Below are positions 35,463-43,961 of a stretch of DNA of 64,000 nt, piece by piece. This stretch comes from Kribbella pratensis (GTDB taxonomy: Bacteria > Actinomycetota > Actinomycetes > Propionibacteriales > Kribbellaceae). Each line of letters starts with the position of its first letter. Position 1 is the stretch's first letter. The translations under genes were made by a program, and so were the position numbers. The stretch spans positions 3,160,481-3,224,480 of the forward strand of contig NZ_SODP01000001.1 of NCBI RefSeq assembly GCF_004365355.1, in the 5' to 3' direction. Below the pieces are notes generated by a model. It made no database searches, was not told where the DNA came from, and worked only from the letters and a program-made list of their open reading frames with translations.

Positions 35463-35549
35463 GAACGTTCCGTTCACTCACCATCTCGCGCAGCACCGTC
35501 GTTGTCAAGACAGAACGTTCTACCTCCTGGACCTGTAGACGGAACGTTC
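35463..35549. promoter_or_regulatory. three GAACGTTC operators between membrane protein and TetR genes
   Basis: GAACGTTC occurs at 35463-35470, within the full palindrome AGAACGTTCT at 35512-35521, and at 35542-35549. The arrangement covers both divergent promoters. TACCCT at 35557-35562, 6 nt before the TetR ATG, serves as -10. These are the probable binding sites of the adjacent TetR protein. Confidence 0.7.
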
Positions 35550-35568
35550 TATTCGCTACCCTGGTCAC

Positions 35569-36174
35569 ATGACCACCAGCCAGCCAGAGACCCGGACCTC
35601 GGAGGCACGACAGCGACTGCTCGCCACGGCGACGCAGATCTTTTACGCCGAGGGAATCCACGCGGTCGGCGTCGACCGCCTGGTCGCGGAGGCGAAGGTG
35701 ACCCGGGCCACCTTCTACCGGCACTTCCCCAGCAAGGAGGACCTTGTCGTCGGCTACCTGCGCGAGGTCCACGAGCTGGAACGCGGCGCGGTCGACGCCG
35801 CGATCGCCGCCAACCCGTCGCCGGTCGACGCCTTGCTGGCCATCGCCGACTGGATCTCGCAGGCCATCCAGTCCCCCGGGTTCCGCGGCTGCGCCTTCCT
35901 GAACGCCGCAGCGGAGTACCCCGCCGGGCAGCCGGCGCACGAGGAGGTCATCGCCCATCGGCAATGGTTCCTGGAGACGCTCACCACGTTGATGGCGCAG
36001 GTCCATGCCCGGACCGCTGAGCCCGCAGCCCGCCATTTCGTCATGCTGCGCGACGGCGCGATGGCAGCCGGCTGCCTGTTCGACCCGGTCCTGGTGTCGG
36101 AGACCTTTCAGCACGGAATCGAGGGACTGCTCCGGGTGAACACCGAACGCCAGGCGAACGAAGCGACCAGGTAG
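35569..36174 (+). CDS. TetR-family repressor
   Basis: A 201-residue TetR regulator. Its DNA-binding region is residues 10-58 (ARQRLLATATQIFYAEGIHAVG, then AKVTRATFYRHFPSKEDLV). A Cys in RGCAFLNAAAEYP of the ligand domain and the overall form match the NemR/AcrR-like sensor group. The -10 box TACCCT lies 6 nt before the ATG with no ribosome site, so the message is probably leaderless. Its GAACGTTC operators are in its promoter region and, once more, before the EthD-like gene downstream. Confidence 0.9.
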   Translation: MTTSQPETRTSEARQRLLATATQIFYAEGIHAVGVDRLVAEAKVTRATFYRHFPSKEDLVVGYLREVHELERGAVDAAIAANPSPVDALLAIADWISQAIQSPGFRGCAFLNAAAEYPAGQPAHEEVIAHRQWFLETLTTLMAQVHARTAEPAARHFVMLRDGAMAAGCLFDPVLVSETFQHGIEGLLRVNTERQANEATR

Positions 36175-36224
36175 AACGATCGGTCTTGACTCGCCCGCCG
36201 CGGCCGACTACGGTCAACTGTGAC

Positions 36225-36238
36225 AGAACGTTCGTTCT
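36225..36238. promoter_or_regulatory. GAACGTTC-type operator before the EthD-like gene
   Basis: AGAACGTTCGTTCT at 36225-36238 contains the same GAACGTTC core as the three sites at 35463-35549. It lies 43 nt before the ATG at 36281, so the TetR at 35569 probably also represses this gene. A related half-palindrome AGAACGATCGGTCT sits at the end of the TetR gene (about 36173-36186). Confidence 0.6.
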
Positions 36239-36280
36239 ACCAATCCGGGTGGTCCGAACGACGGAGCGAGGAGAACACCT

Positions 36281-36586
36281 ATGCCCACCAAGATCACGCT
36301 GATCATCGACAACCCGACCGACCCCGACGCCTTCGAGCGCGTGTACGCCGACGTGAAGCAGGCCGCCGCCACGTTCCCGAAGCTGCAGCGGCTCGAGTCG
36401 GCCAAGGTCTGGCCGAAGGAGGACGGCACCGCCACCCCGTCGTACCGAACGCTCGACCTGTACTTCGACAGCTACGAGGACGCGTCCGCAGCCGTCGCGA
36501 CACCGGCAGCCGGCGAACTGTTCGGCACGCTCATCGGCACCGGCGTCCCGTTCCAGGGCCTGTTCTCGGAAATCGAGCAGCCGTAG
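36281..36586 (+). CDS. EthD-family protein
   Basis: A 101-residue dimeric alpha/beta-barrel protein of EthD type: ITLIIDNPTDPDAFERVYAD, the middle strand KLQRLESAKVW, and the C-terminal SYEDASAAVATP pattern. EthD proteins accompany oxidative catabolic systems, but the biochemical role is unsettled. GAGGAGA lies upstream of the ATG. It is downstream of the TetR gene, and shares its operator type, making it part of a small regulon with the flavoprotein and membrane protein. Confidence 0.85.
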   Translation: MPTKITLIIDNPTDPDAFERVYADVKQAAATFPKLQRLESAKVWPKEDGTATPSYRTLDLYFDSYEDASAAVATPAAGELFGTLIGTGVPFQGLFSEIEQP

Positions 36587-36628
36587 CGATCGCTCACCGC
36601 GACGTCGTGAGGTAAGCGAAGCCGGTGA

Positions 36629-36823
36629 GGCCCACGCAGCCAGGTCAAGCCAGGTTTGGACTGGGCGACTTGCAACTTCGCCGTGACCGACCTCGCCGGG
36701 GCTCGATCGGATCTGGAAGGAAACGGCTGCTCGCCGAGCGCCATCGAACGTGCTCCGGAGATCTGTCTGTTCTTTACCGTCCAGGATCCCGATGGCAACA
36801 CGGTGCTGGTAACCGACAGGTAG
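36629..36823 (+). pseudogene. truncated VOC/glyoxalase-like gene, 3' part
   Basis: The open stretch from 36629 to the TAG at 36821-36823 (64 codons) ends with FFTVQDPDGNTVLVTDR, the C-terminal strand and metal-side Asp/Gly signature of VOC-fold proteins, preceded by FAVTDLAGARSDLEG. An in-frame TGA lies at 36626, and the N-terminal half of the domain is missing. There is no start codon with a ribosome site. It is a decayed fragment. Confidence 0.65.
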
Positions 36824-36964
36824 AGCCTGTACACCCTGACCGGGCAGTCGGCTGGCCCTCCGAGACTGGCTGATGCCCACCCCGGCCAGCGCGAAGTTGC
36901 CGGTCGGTCCGTTCCGTCAGCGGGACGGCCTGCCCGTAAGCGCCTGGCTGGACCAGGAGCTTGC

Positions 36965-37450
36965 CTAGAGCAACACTGAAGCGATAGGTAAGCTAGCGCC
37001 CGATCTCCTCGGGCCGGTCGGGTTGGAGCTGGCCGGGCCGTCGAACAGCTGCGCGGGCCAGCACGTCATGACCGGCAACGCGATGCGGGCCTCGCCGCGA
37101 GCTCCCAGCCGTGGCCACTCCAGCGGGTCGATATCACAGCAGTTGGACGCAGCGCAGCTGTATGCGTCGTACTTGTGCATGTCGTGCTGGAGGAACATCG
37201 GCACGTCGTACGACGGATCGCCGGCCGTCGAGGAAGGTCGATGGCGAGCCGGGCTCGTCCCGACAGGAGGAGACTTCGGCAATGGAAGTCGCCGTGGAGC
37301 AGGACAGTACGAGCCGACGATGCAGGCAATCGGCGGAACAGGTGGGCTGCGTCGCAGAACGGCCCCGGATCAACAACGTCACCAAACTCGTCGGCATGAG
37401 CTTCCACGACTTGCATGCGCTGGGCAGCCCACCCGCCGACTCGCCGCCTG
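36965..37450 (-). pseudogene. frameshifted aminoglycoside phosphotransferase-like remnant
   Basis: On the minus strand one frame reads RLPASSARTVLLHGDFHCRSLLL (the HGDFH catalytic motif of APH-type kinases) then stops matching at about 37224. The next frame continues with STAGDPSYDVPMFLQHDMHKYDA, the expected downstream Asp motif. A single missing base joins the two. The N-terminal nucleotide lobe is not recognisable. The family phosphorylates antibiotics or sugars. This copy cannot make a full-length protein. Confidence 0.7.
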
Positions 37451-37744
37451 GCTGGATGTCTGGCCATGCTCCGCAAGCGCATAGGTCAGGTTGGTCACGA
37501 CCAAGAAGGCCAGGAGGCCGCAAGAGGCGATGACGAGGGCCAGGAGAGTAGCTGCCGACCGTCCGGCGCCTGGTGTTTGTCGTCGCCATGCCAGTTCGGT
37601 GCGTTCGGGCCGGCGACAGCGGTCGGAAGGCAACGTCTGCACCGGCCGCCTCGCCCCGAGCGCCCATGACGGCGAGCAGGAAGATCAGGCTCAGCGCGGC
37701 GGCCGTCAGACCGCCGCGCCGGCGCGCTCTAGCGGTCCAGTTGA

Positions 37745-39160
37745 CTAGACCTTCCGGATCGCGTCACCCGCTCCGGACAGGTTGTCCAGGAACATTTCCG
37801 AGTACTTGCGGCTGAGCACGACGCCATCGGCGCCGCCGCTGAAGGCGGCGGTGACGGCGTCGCGGACACCGTCGCGAGAGCACCGGGTCAGGTTGTCGCC
37901 TGAGGTGAGGTCGTAGTCCTCCTTCATCCCGACCGGGATGTCGATGTCGATGCCTGAGTAGATCTTGGTGGTAGTCCCCTCGACTCCGGCCTTCGCCCGG
38001 GCCGTTTCGCGCTTCACGTAATCGGCGCTGAAGCCGATCTGGGACAGGTCGTCGAACTGGCCTTCGTCCAGGTTCAGGAGTTTCAGCATCAGCGGATAGA
38101 CCTCGGCCGGGGTGGCGTCGGCGAACAACGTGCGGCAGATCGAGGTGACCCAGGTGAAGAACCTCGGTCCGGCGCAGTTGTTGTAGATCACGATCTTGAG
38201 GAAGTCGGAGACCTTGGCGAGTTCTCCGTAGTCCTGATCGGCTCGGTAGAAAGGGCTGAAGGAGATGTTGTGGTAAACGTGCCATCCCACCTGGAGATCC
38301 TGCTTGCACGCCTTGGCGACGCCGTAGATGTCGGCGTACATCTGGCGCTGGCTGTGCGTCCAGAGGTTCTGCCACGCCAGCACCTCGGGATAGCGCAGGA
38401 GAATTCGCCAGAACGATGTGAACGCACCGTCAGGATCCTTCTCCCCCGATGACGTCTTGTTGTTCCAGGCGAGGACCGCCGCCATTCCTTCCCGGGCCCG
38501 CTCGACGTTGATCCCCAGATTCCGGCCGAGCTGCTGGCAGTGCGCGCAGAAGCAACCGAGTTCGCCCGCCTCGACCGGCTTCTGGATTGCGAGGTTGAGC
38601 GGACCCGGCCGCTCCGAGCACCACGCGATGCCGTCGAGGTCGTAGGACTTCGCGTAGTCCTCGACGATGCTCAGGTGCCAGTTCTTGTAGTCGGGGTTGT
38701 TGAAACAGGTGTGCAGGGTCGGCCGACCCCACAGATCGACCTCGAGAAGCTTCGGGAAGTTCGGGTAGTCGCGAAGCGCCTGGGAATAGTTCGACTCCTC
38801 GATCCAGGCGTACGAGCCCATCCCGCGCGCCTTCGCCTTGGGGATCACGTCCTCGAGCATGTCGTAACCGGGGTGCTCCGGCGCCCGGCCGATCGATCCG
38901 AGGACGGTGTTCCCGTAGAACTCGGGGTGAACCGTGGCGTAGTTTCCACCGACCCAGTCGAGGTCGTACTCCTGGACGCCGTGATCAGGAATCGGGTGCC
39001 CGGGCAACTGGCGTCCGCCGGTGCCTCTCGTCCAGGTCGGTGTGGCCAGAAAGAGTTGGTTCACCCCGCCCCGTTCGGCGAGGATGTCCAGCACCTTGTC
39101 GGTTCCTTCGTCAATGAATGACGCGGCACCGATCTGGATGGCCACGAACTTGTCTGACAT
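37745..39160 (-). CDS. unclassified glycoside hydrolase-like protein
   Basis: A 471-residue protein, not clearly in a named family. The N-terminal half resembles TIM-barrel glycosidase-like (GHL) proteins: the strand VLDILAERGGVNQLFLAT, and the core region DLDGIAWCSERPGPL. Residues 203-208 form CFCAHC, a Cys cluster that could bind metal, with C181 nearby. There is no signal peptide or lipobox, so it acts in the cytosol. ATG at 39158-39160 has GGAG 11 nt upstream. It is the last gene of operon A, next to two permeases and a binding protein, so a role on an imported glycan is likely. Confidence 0.6.
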   Translation of the reverse strand: MSDKFVAIQIGAASFIDEGTDKVLDILAERGGVNQLFLATPTWTRGTGGRQLPGHPIPDHGVQEYDLDWVGGNYATVHPEFYGNTVLGSIGRAPEHPGYDMLEDVIPKAKARGMGSYAWIEESNYSQALRDYPNFPKLLEVDLWGRPTLHTCFNNPDYKNWHLSIVEDYAKSYDLDGIAWCSERPGPLNLAIQKPVEAGELGCFCAHCQQLGRNLGINVERAREGMAAVLAWNNKTSSGEKDPDGAFTSFWRILLRYPEVLAWQNLWTHSQRQMYADIYGVAKACKQDLQVGWHVYHNISFSPFYRADQDYGELAKVSDFLKIVIYNNCAGPRFFTWVTSICRTLFADATPAEVYPLMLKLLNLDEGQFDDLSQIGFSADYVKRETARAKAGVEGTTTKIYSGIDIDIPVGMKEDYDLTSGDNLTRCSRDGVRDAVTAAFSGGADGVVLSRKYSEMFLDNLSGAGDAIRKV

Positions 39161-39216
39161 CTGGATGCATGCTCCTTGTCGGGTGGCAATTGGATGATCG
39201 AAAGGGTCCTGAACAG

Positions 39217-40110
39217 TCAGCCCTTGAAGCCGCTGCCAGTAACTCCTTGGATGAAATAGCGTTGAGCAAGAAGGAAGACGACGAAGACAGGTATGACGGT
39301 CACCGTCGCGCCCGCCATCAGCGGTCCGACCTGGGTGTAGAACTCGTTCTGGAACTGAGCCAGTCCGATGGGCAATGTCTGCTTCTCGGGCGAGGTGAGG
39401 AAGATCAGCGGTCCGAACAGGTCGTTCCATGAGTCGAGGAACGTGAACATCGCGACCGCGGCCAACGCCGGCTTGGTCTGGGGCACCATGATCGTCAAGA
39501 AGGTCCGGAAGGTCGAAGCACCATCCACCTGCGCAGCCTCCTCCAAACCGGCCGGCAGGCTCTTGAACGCCTGGCGCATCAGAAAGGTCCCGAAGACCGG
39601 AGTCAGCACTCTCGGCACCCACAGCGGAAACAGTGTGTCGATCCAACCGATTTTCTGGAACAAGATGTATTGCGGCAACAGATAGATGATGTTCGGCACG
39701 ATCGCTGTCACCAGCACGATGCCGAACAGGGCGTCGCGGCCTTTCCAGGTCAGCCGGGCAAACGCATAGCCGGCCAAGGACGAAACGATCAAGCCACCGA
39801 CAACATTGAGGACCGCCAACTTCACACTGTTGAGGAAGTAGACCGGCATGTTGCGGAGCACGGTCGCGTAGTTGCCCCATTGCGGATGAGACAGTGCGAA
39901 TCCCGGCGGGAAGTCCATCACGTGCTCTTCCGGGCGCAGCGACGCGTTGAGCATCCACAACGCCGGGGTCAGGAAGGACAACGCGAGCAAGATCAGGAAG
40001 ATCATCAAGATGATCCGCCGCCCTTGGAACTTGCGCTTGCCAGGTGCGGGAAGTTGGCGGTCTCCGCCACCCGCCAGGACTGGTCTGTCGTCGATCGCCA
40101 GGTCAGTCAT
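39217..40110 (-). CDS. carbohydrate ABC permease, MalG type
   Basis: A 297-residue permease. A cytoplasmic N-terminus of about 28 residues precedes the first membrane helix (RIILMIFLILLALSFLTPALW), and the EAA loop AGLEEAAQVDGASTFRTF is near residue 195. Five more hydrophobic segments follow. It overlaps the MalF-type permease by 8 bases. It acts with the SBP at 41040-42362 in operon A. Confidence 0.92.
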   Translation of the reverse strand: MTDLAIDDRPVLAGGGDRQLPAPGKRKFQGRRIILMIFLILLALSFLTPALWMLNASLRPEEHVMDFPPGFALSHPQWGNYATVLRNMPVYFLNSVKLAVLNVVGGLIVSSLAGYAFARLTWKGRDALFGIVLVTAIVPNIIYLLPQYILFQKIGWIDTLFPLWVPRVLTPVFGTFLMRQAFKSLPAGLEEAAQVDGASTFRTFLTIMVPQTKPALAAVAMFTFLDSWNDLFGPLIFLTSPEKQTLPIGLAQFQNEFYTQVGPLMAGATVTVIPVFVVFLLAQRYFIQGVTGSGFKG

Positions 40111-41029
40111 AGAACACCCACTTCTTCTGCAGCTTCCACTGGACCCACGTCAGTACCGCGATGAGCGCGACGATCAGCCATGCCATTGCCGCCGCGTAGC
40201 CGAACTTGCCTTGCTGGAAGGCGACCTGCCACAGATAGAAGATGTAGACGCTGCTCGAATAGCCAGGCCCGCCTTTGGTCAAGACGTAGATCAGTCCGAA
40301 CACCTGGAACGACGCGATGAACTGAGAGATGGTGACGAAGAAGATCTGCGGCGTCAGCAATGGCAGGGTGATGCGCCACAGCCGTGACCAGGCGGAGGCT
40401 CCGTCGATCCGCGCAGCCTCATACATCTCCTCCGGGATACCCTGCAGGCCGGCGAGCAGGATCATCATCGGATATCCGACGCCCTGCCAGGCGCTGACCA
40501 CCACCACTGCTGGGATCACCCAGGAGGAGTCGGCGAGCCACGCCGGGCCGTGGATGTCGAAATTCCGTAGGAACTGATTGATCAATCCGTCGGTCGGGCC
40601 AAAGATGTAGTACCAAACGAACCCGATCGCGACGACATTCATGACGTATGGAGTGAAGAACGCCATCCGCAGGAACGCCGTACCTGGGACCTTCAGGTTT
40701 CCGAGCAGCGCGAGAACGAGAGCCAGAACGACCGTCGCCGGCACACCCAGAACCGTGAAGACGATTGTGTTGCGGACCACCTGAAGGAAGATGGGGTCGT
40801 TCACGATCAGATCGACGTAGTTGCGGCCGCCTACGAGCCGGGGCGAGTTGAACCCGTCCCACCTCGTGAACGAGGTGTACATCGACACGACGATCGGCGC
40901 AGCCTGGAAGGCCACGATGCCGAACACGAGCGGCAGTGCAAACAGCCAGCCTTCAAGGGTGCGTCGTCGCCGGTTGCGGCGGACCTCCGGCGGAACCTCA
41001 GCGCGCCGCACCGCAGAGTGAATCGCCAT
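40103..41029 (-). CDS. carbohydrate ABC permease, MalF type
   Basis: A 308-residue permease starting MAIHSAVRRAEV at 41027-41029, with GAGG about 8 nt upstream. The first membrane helix (LEGWLFALPLVFGIVAFQAAPIVV) begins near residue 26, and the EAA loop is EEMYEAARIDGASAWSRLW. The gene overlaps its MalG-type partner. No ATPase gene accompanies the pair. Confidence 0.92.
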   Translation of the reverse strand: MAIHSAVRRAEVPPEVRRNRRRRTLEGWLFALPLVFGIVAFQAAPIVVSMYTSFTRWDGFNSPRLVGGRNYVDLIVNDPIFLQVVRNTIVFTVLGVPATVVLALVLALLGNLKVPGTAFLRMAFFTPYVMNVVAIGFVWYYIFGPTDGLINQFLRNFDIHGPAWLADSSWVIPAVVVVSAWQGVGYPMMILLAGLQGIPEEMYEAARIDGASAWSRLWRITLPLLTPQIFFVTISQFIASFQVFGLIYVLTKGGPGYSSSVYIFYLWQVAFQQGKFGYAAAMAWLIVALIAVLTWVQWKLQKKWVFYD

Positions 41030-41039
41030 GGGTCTGGCC

Positions 41040-42362
41040 TCAGCCCTGGCCAAGAGCCTGCTCGACCTGCGGCCTGGCTCGCGACAGCACGTCCTGAGCA
41101 CTGCTCTTGCAGTTGTAGACCTGGTCAAGCGCCGGGCGGTAGATCGCACGAGCGCCAAGCGTGTTGTTGGTCTTGTTTCCAGCCGTGAGATGGTGGGCCG
41201 CCTCGGCCAACAGGTCGGCGTGCTTCGGCGCGCCGGAGCTCGCCTTGGAGATTGCCTCGGCCGCTTGGTTGTTGACGGGGGTGAATGCGCCGCCCTTGCC
41301 GAGGATCTGGCCCGCCTCGGGACCGGCGAGATAGTTGAGCAGTTTGAAGGCGGCATCGTGGTGCTTCGCCTTGGCCGGTACGGCGTAGCTCACCACGCTG
41401 GCCTCGTTGGCCTGGTCCGCGGTCCCGGCGGGCGGTGGCGCGATGTCCCAGTCGAAGCTCTTGATGGTCTGCCGCAGATAGGGCACTGAGCCGGACTGTT
41501 CGAACAACATCGCAGTCTTGCCTTGGGCGAACAGCTGGATGTCTGCGTTGTCCTGCAGCAGATCCGCCCACGCCGGCTGGACGTGATACTTGCACGTCAG
41601 ATCCGCGACCCACTGGACGGTCTGAACCCCGATCGGATCGGCCAGCGTGAACTTCTTGCCGTCGGCACTGTAGACGCCGTCCTGGCTGCCGTTGTTGTGC
41701 GTGAAGGTTTGCTCGTAGTTCGTTGCCGCGCTCACGGTCGCGCCGTACATCTTGGTGCCATCGGTCATCTTCTGCGCGTCTGCCAAGAAGTTCGCCGTCG
41801 TCCACCCCTTGCCGCTCCACGTACCCGGCGGGAGCGGCAGTCCGGCCTTCTTGAAGGCATTGACGTTGTAGAAGACGATCGTGGACTGGTAGCCGAGCTG
41901 CCATGAGGTCATCCGACCGTCCGACTGCTTACCGAAGTTGAACACCTGAGCGGCGTAGTCGGAATCCTTGAGCCCCGCAGACTTCACGTACGGCGCGAGG
42001 TCGAAGAGCGTGCCGTTCTGTGTGAACAGCTGCACGTAGTCGTCGTTGATCCGGAAGACGTCCGGCGGCTTGCTGCTGGCCAACGAGGTGCGCATCTTTG
42101 CCTCGTAGTCTGATTCCGAGGGAACCGGGAGTACGTCGACCTTGATGTCGGGGTTCTCCTGCTCGAACTTGTGAATTGCCTGTTCCAGCGGCATGCCTGC
42201 CACGACCTGGTCGTTCATGAAAGTGATCGTGACCTTGCCCCCGGCTGCGTCATCGGATCCCCCATCTCCGCAGGCGGCGAGCGACATCGCGATGGTCCCG
42301 AGCGTGACGAGGCCGGCGATCCGACGCCGCCGACGACGTGTGCCTGATGAGTTGAAGCCCAT
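41040..42362 (-). CDS. extracellular sugar-binding lipoprotein
   Basis: A 440-residue CUT1 binding protein. The signal peptide has an Arg-rich start (GTRRRRRRIAGLVTLGTIAMS) and the lipobox LAAC. Typical SBP landmarks include ITFMNDQVVAGMPLEQAIHKFEQ and GYQSTIVFYNVNAFKKAGL. AAAGGAG is 8 nt before the ATG at 42360-42362. A TTGACC/TACGTT promoter and two pairs of TGCGCA boxes lie upstream. It opens operon A. Confidence 0.92.
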   Translation of the reverse strand: MGFNSSGTRRRRRRIAGLVTLGTIAMSLAACGDGGSDDAAGGKVTITFMNDQVVAGMPLEQAIHKFEQENPDIKVDVLPVPSESDYEAKMRTSLASSKPPDVFRINDDYVQLFTQNGTLFDLAPYVKSAGLKDSDYAAQVFNFGKQSDGRMTSWQLGYQSTIVFYNVNAFKKAGLPLPPGTWSGKGWTTANFLADAQKMTDGTKMYGATVSAATNYEQTFTHNNGSQDGVYSADGKKFTLADPIGVQTVQWVADLTCKYHVQPAWADLLQDNADIQLFAQGKTAMLFEQSGSVPYLRQTIKSFDWDIAPPPAGTADQANEASVVSYAVPAKAKHHDAAFKLLNYLAGPEAGQILGKGGAFTPVNNQAAEAISKASSGAPKHADLLAEAAHHLTAGNKTNNTLGARAIYRPALDQVYNCKSSAQDVLSRARPQVEQALGQG

Positions 42363-43126
42363 CGGTTCGACTCCTTTGTGAATGTGAACGGGGTGTCGCA
42401 CGGCGGAAACCCCTCCGCGCGGGACAGCCTCAGAGGCTCAGCCCCGCGGCTGTCAGCCCGCCGCACCGGCGCGCGCCGCCGGCCCACTGTGTGGTCCTCA
42501 GCACCATTTCTCCCTTGGGTTGCGGCCGCGGGCCGATCAAGTGAGCACACTGCGCAGAGCTGCGCATGTTTCGCGCGAATTTGGTGTGAACGTAGCCGTA
42601 TTGCCCATTTCTGGTCAAGGGATACGAATACATGGGCAGTCAGATGAGCAAATGCGCAACTCTGCGCACATCGCTCCATGCCGATCATGCGGAAGCCGGA
42701 GAGACTGAGCGCGCTCCCCGACCAGATCGGCCTGGAGCGAACGGGACGGTGTACGGCGCGATGAACCGAAAGGTCTCCAGGTCGAGCGGTACGTCGGGGA
42801 TGTACAGCTACGGGAGGGTTACGAGGTCGTCAGGTCGACCGAGACGGCAGCGAGCGAGAATCGTTGCTGGCGGCAACTACGCAGGGTGACACCGTGCCGT
42901 ACGTCGTGCTCGGAGCAGGACTCTGTCATCGCCGGACAGCAACAGCGACCCTGCTCGTACCCTCTTCACCCCGCTTCTCCTGCGTCCATCAGAACGGCTC
43001 CCCCGATGACCGTCCCAGGTTTCGGGTGCATGCGCTCATGTCGATTGCGCGGAAGCTCGACGGGTCATCTGAGGTGCTTAGACTGGGCGATCCACTCGTC
43101 GCGCAAGCCGGAACGAGGTGATCGTC
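42363..43126. other. long control region between operon A and a DeoR gene
   Basis: About 760 bases without a gene. The left part holds operon A's promoter with two TGCGCA pairs (42551-42668). The right part contains a looser TGCGCT-TGCGCG pair (about 43031-43050) ahead of the DeoR gene. In the middle (42690-43020) I see nothing assignable; a short stretch on the minus strand (about 42730-42810) looks coding-like, but it has a stop beside it. Confidence 0.6.
42551..42668 (-). promoter_or_regulatory. operon A promoter flanked by TGCGCA operator pairs
   Basis: On the minus strand TTGACC (42613-42618) and TACGTT (42589-42594) are 18 nt apart and face operon A. A TGCGCA pair lies downstream (42551-42556 and 42561-42566) and another upstream (42653-42658 and 42663-42668). 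In each pair the boxes are separated by 4 nt. DeoR-type proteins commonly bind such repeats, possibly looping the DNA. Confidence 0.65.
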
Positions 43127-43951
43127 ATGAGTACGGCAGCCCTCCCACCCGTGCGCTCCTGGCAACCGTCGGCGACTTCGCCACGGCGGACGCAGCGGCT
43201 GGTCGAGATCCTCGACCTCCTCACCGAGCGTGGCGCACTGTCGGTCGTCACGCTGTGCCGCGAGCTGCAGGTGTCGCCGGCGACGCTGCGGCGGGACATG
43301 ACGCACCTCGAGGAGCAGGGCCTGGTCTCCCGGACACGCGGCGGCGCCAGGGCGAACACCGGCCCCGAGCTCCCGGTTCGGCTCCGGGACACGAGATCCC
43401 CGCTCGCCAAGCACGCGATTGCCGTCACAGCGGCCGCGCTCCTGCCGTCCGACCGGCCGCTGGCCATAGCGATCGGCGGCGGATCGACCACCGCGGAGGT
43501 CGCCCGCGAGCTCGGCTCCCGCCGCCGGCTGACCATCGTCACGAACGCGCTCACCACCGCGGCAGCCGTGGCGGCCCGGCCGAACCTGCAGGTGATCATG
43601 ACCGGCGGCGTGATCCGGGCGAACTCGTTCGAGCTGGTCGGCAGCCTGGCCGAGAGCGCCTTCAACGGGATCAGCGTCAACCTGGCCATCCTCGGCGCCG
43701 ACGGCGTCAGCGCGGCCCACGGCGTGACCACGCACGACCACACCGAGGCTCGCACGAATCACGCCATGGTGTCGCACGCGCACCGGCTGATGGTCGTTGC
43801 CGACGGCTCCAAGATCGGTCAGGCGACCGTGGCCAAGGTCGCCGACGCGTCGGCCATCGACATTCTGGTGACCGACGCGTCGGCGGACCCGCACGAGCTG
43901 TCCCAACTGACCGACCTCGGCGTCACGGTGCACGTCGCCCGGACCCGCTAG
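43127..43951 (+). CDS. DeoR-family regulator
   Basis: A 274-residue protein. The N-terminal helix-turn-helix (RRTQRLVEILDLLTERGALS, then CRELQVSPATLRRDMTHLEEQGL) is followed by a DeoR sensor domain with the sugar-phosphate site IAIGGGSTTAEVAREL and TNALTT. DeoR regulators respond to phosphosugars. ATG at 43127 has GAGGTGATCG 5-8 nt upstream; GTG at 43118 would overlap that site. It converges on operon B, and its upstream region contains degenerate TGCGC repeats. Confidence 0.88.
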   Translation: MSTAALPPVRSWQPSATSPRRTQRLVEILDLLTERGALSVVTLCRELQVSPATLRRDMTHLEEQGLVSRTRGGARANTGPELPVRLRDTRSPLAKHAIAVTAAALLPSDRPLAIAIGGGSTTAEVARELGSRRRLTIVTNALTTAAAVAARPNLQVIMTGGVIRANSFELVGSLAESAFNGISVNLAILGADGVSAAHGVTTHDHTEARTNHAMVSHAHRLMVVADGSKIGQATVAKVADASAIDILVTDASADPHELSQLTDLGVTVHVARTR

Positions 43952-43961
43952 TGACCCACGA

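Larger units (their letters stand above)
36587..37744. other. gene graveyard with degraded fragments
   Basis: About 1.16 kb has no intact gene. It holds the tail of a VOC-type gene (36629-36823, plus strand), a frameshifted aminoglycoside-phosphotransferase-like remnant (36965-37450, minus strand) and, from 37450 to 37740, hydrophobic but unassignable codons. The gene density is far lower than in the rest of the window. Confidence 0.7.

Noticed and set aside
37379..37642. A minus-strand frame with a hydrophobic segment (LLALVIASCGLLAFLVVTNL)
   Set aside because: It could be a membrane protein remnant, but it overlaps other open frames, has no ribosome site and merges into the phosphotransferase-like debris. 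It is left unassigned.
42730..42810. Minus-strand stretch reading IPDVPLDLETFRFIAPYTVPFA
   Set aside because: It looks coding but is preceded at once by a stop, has no start or ribosome site and no family I recognise. It may be a tiny gene remnant, but this is not supportable.
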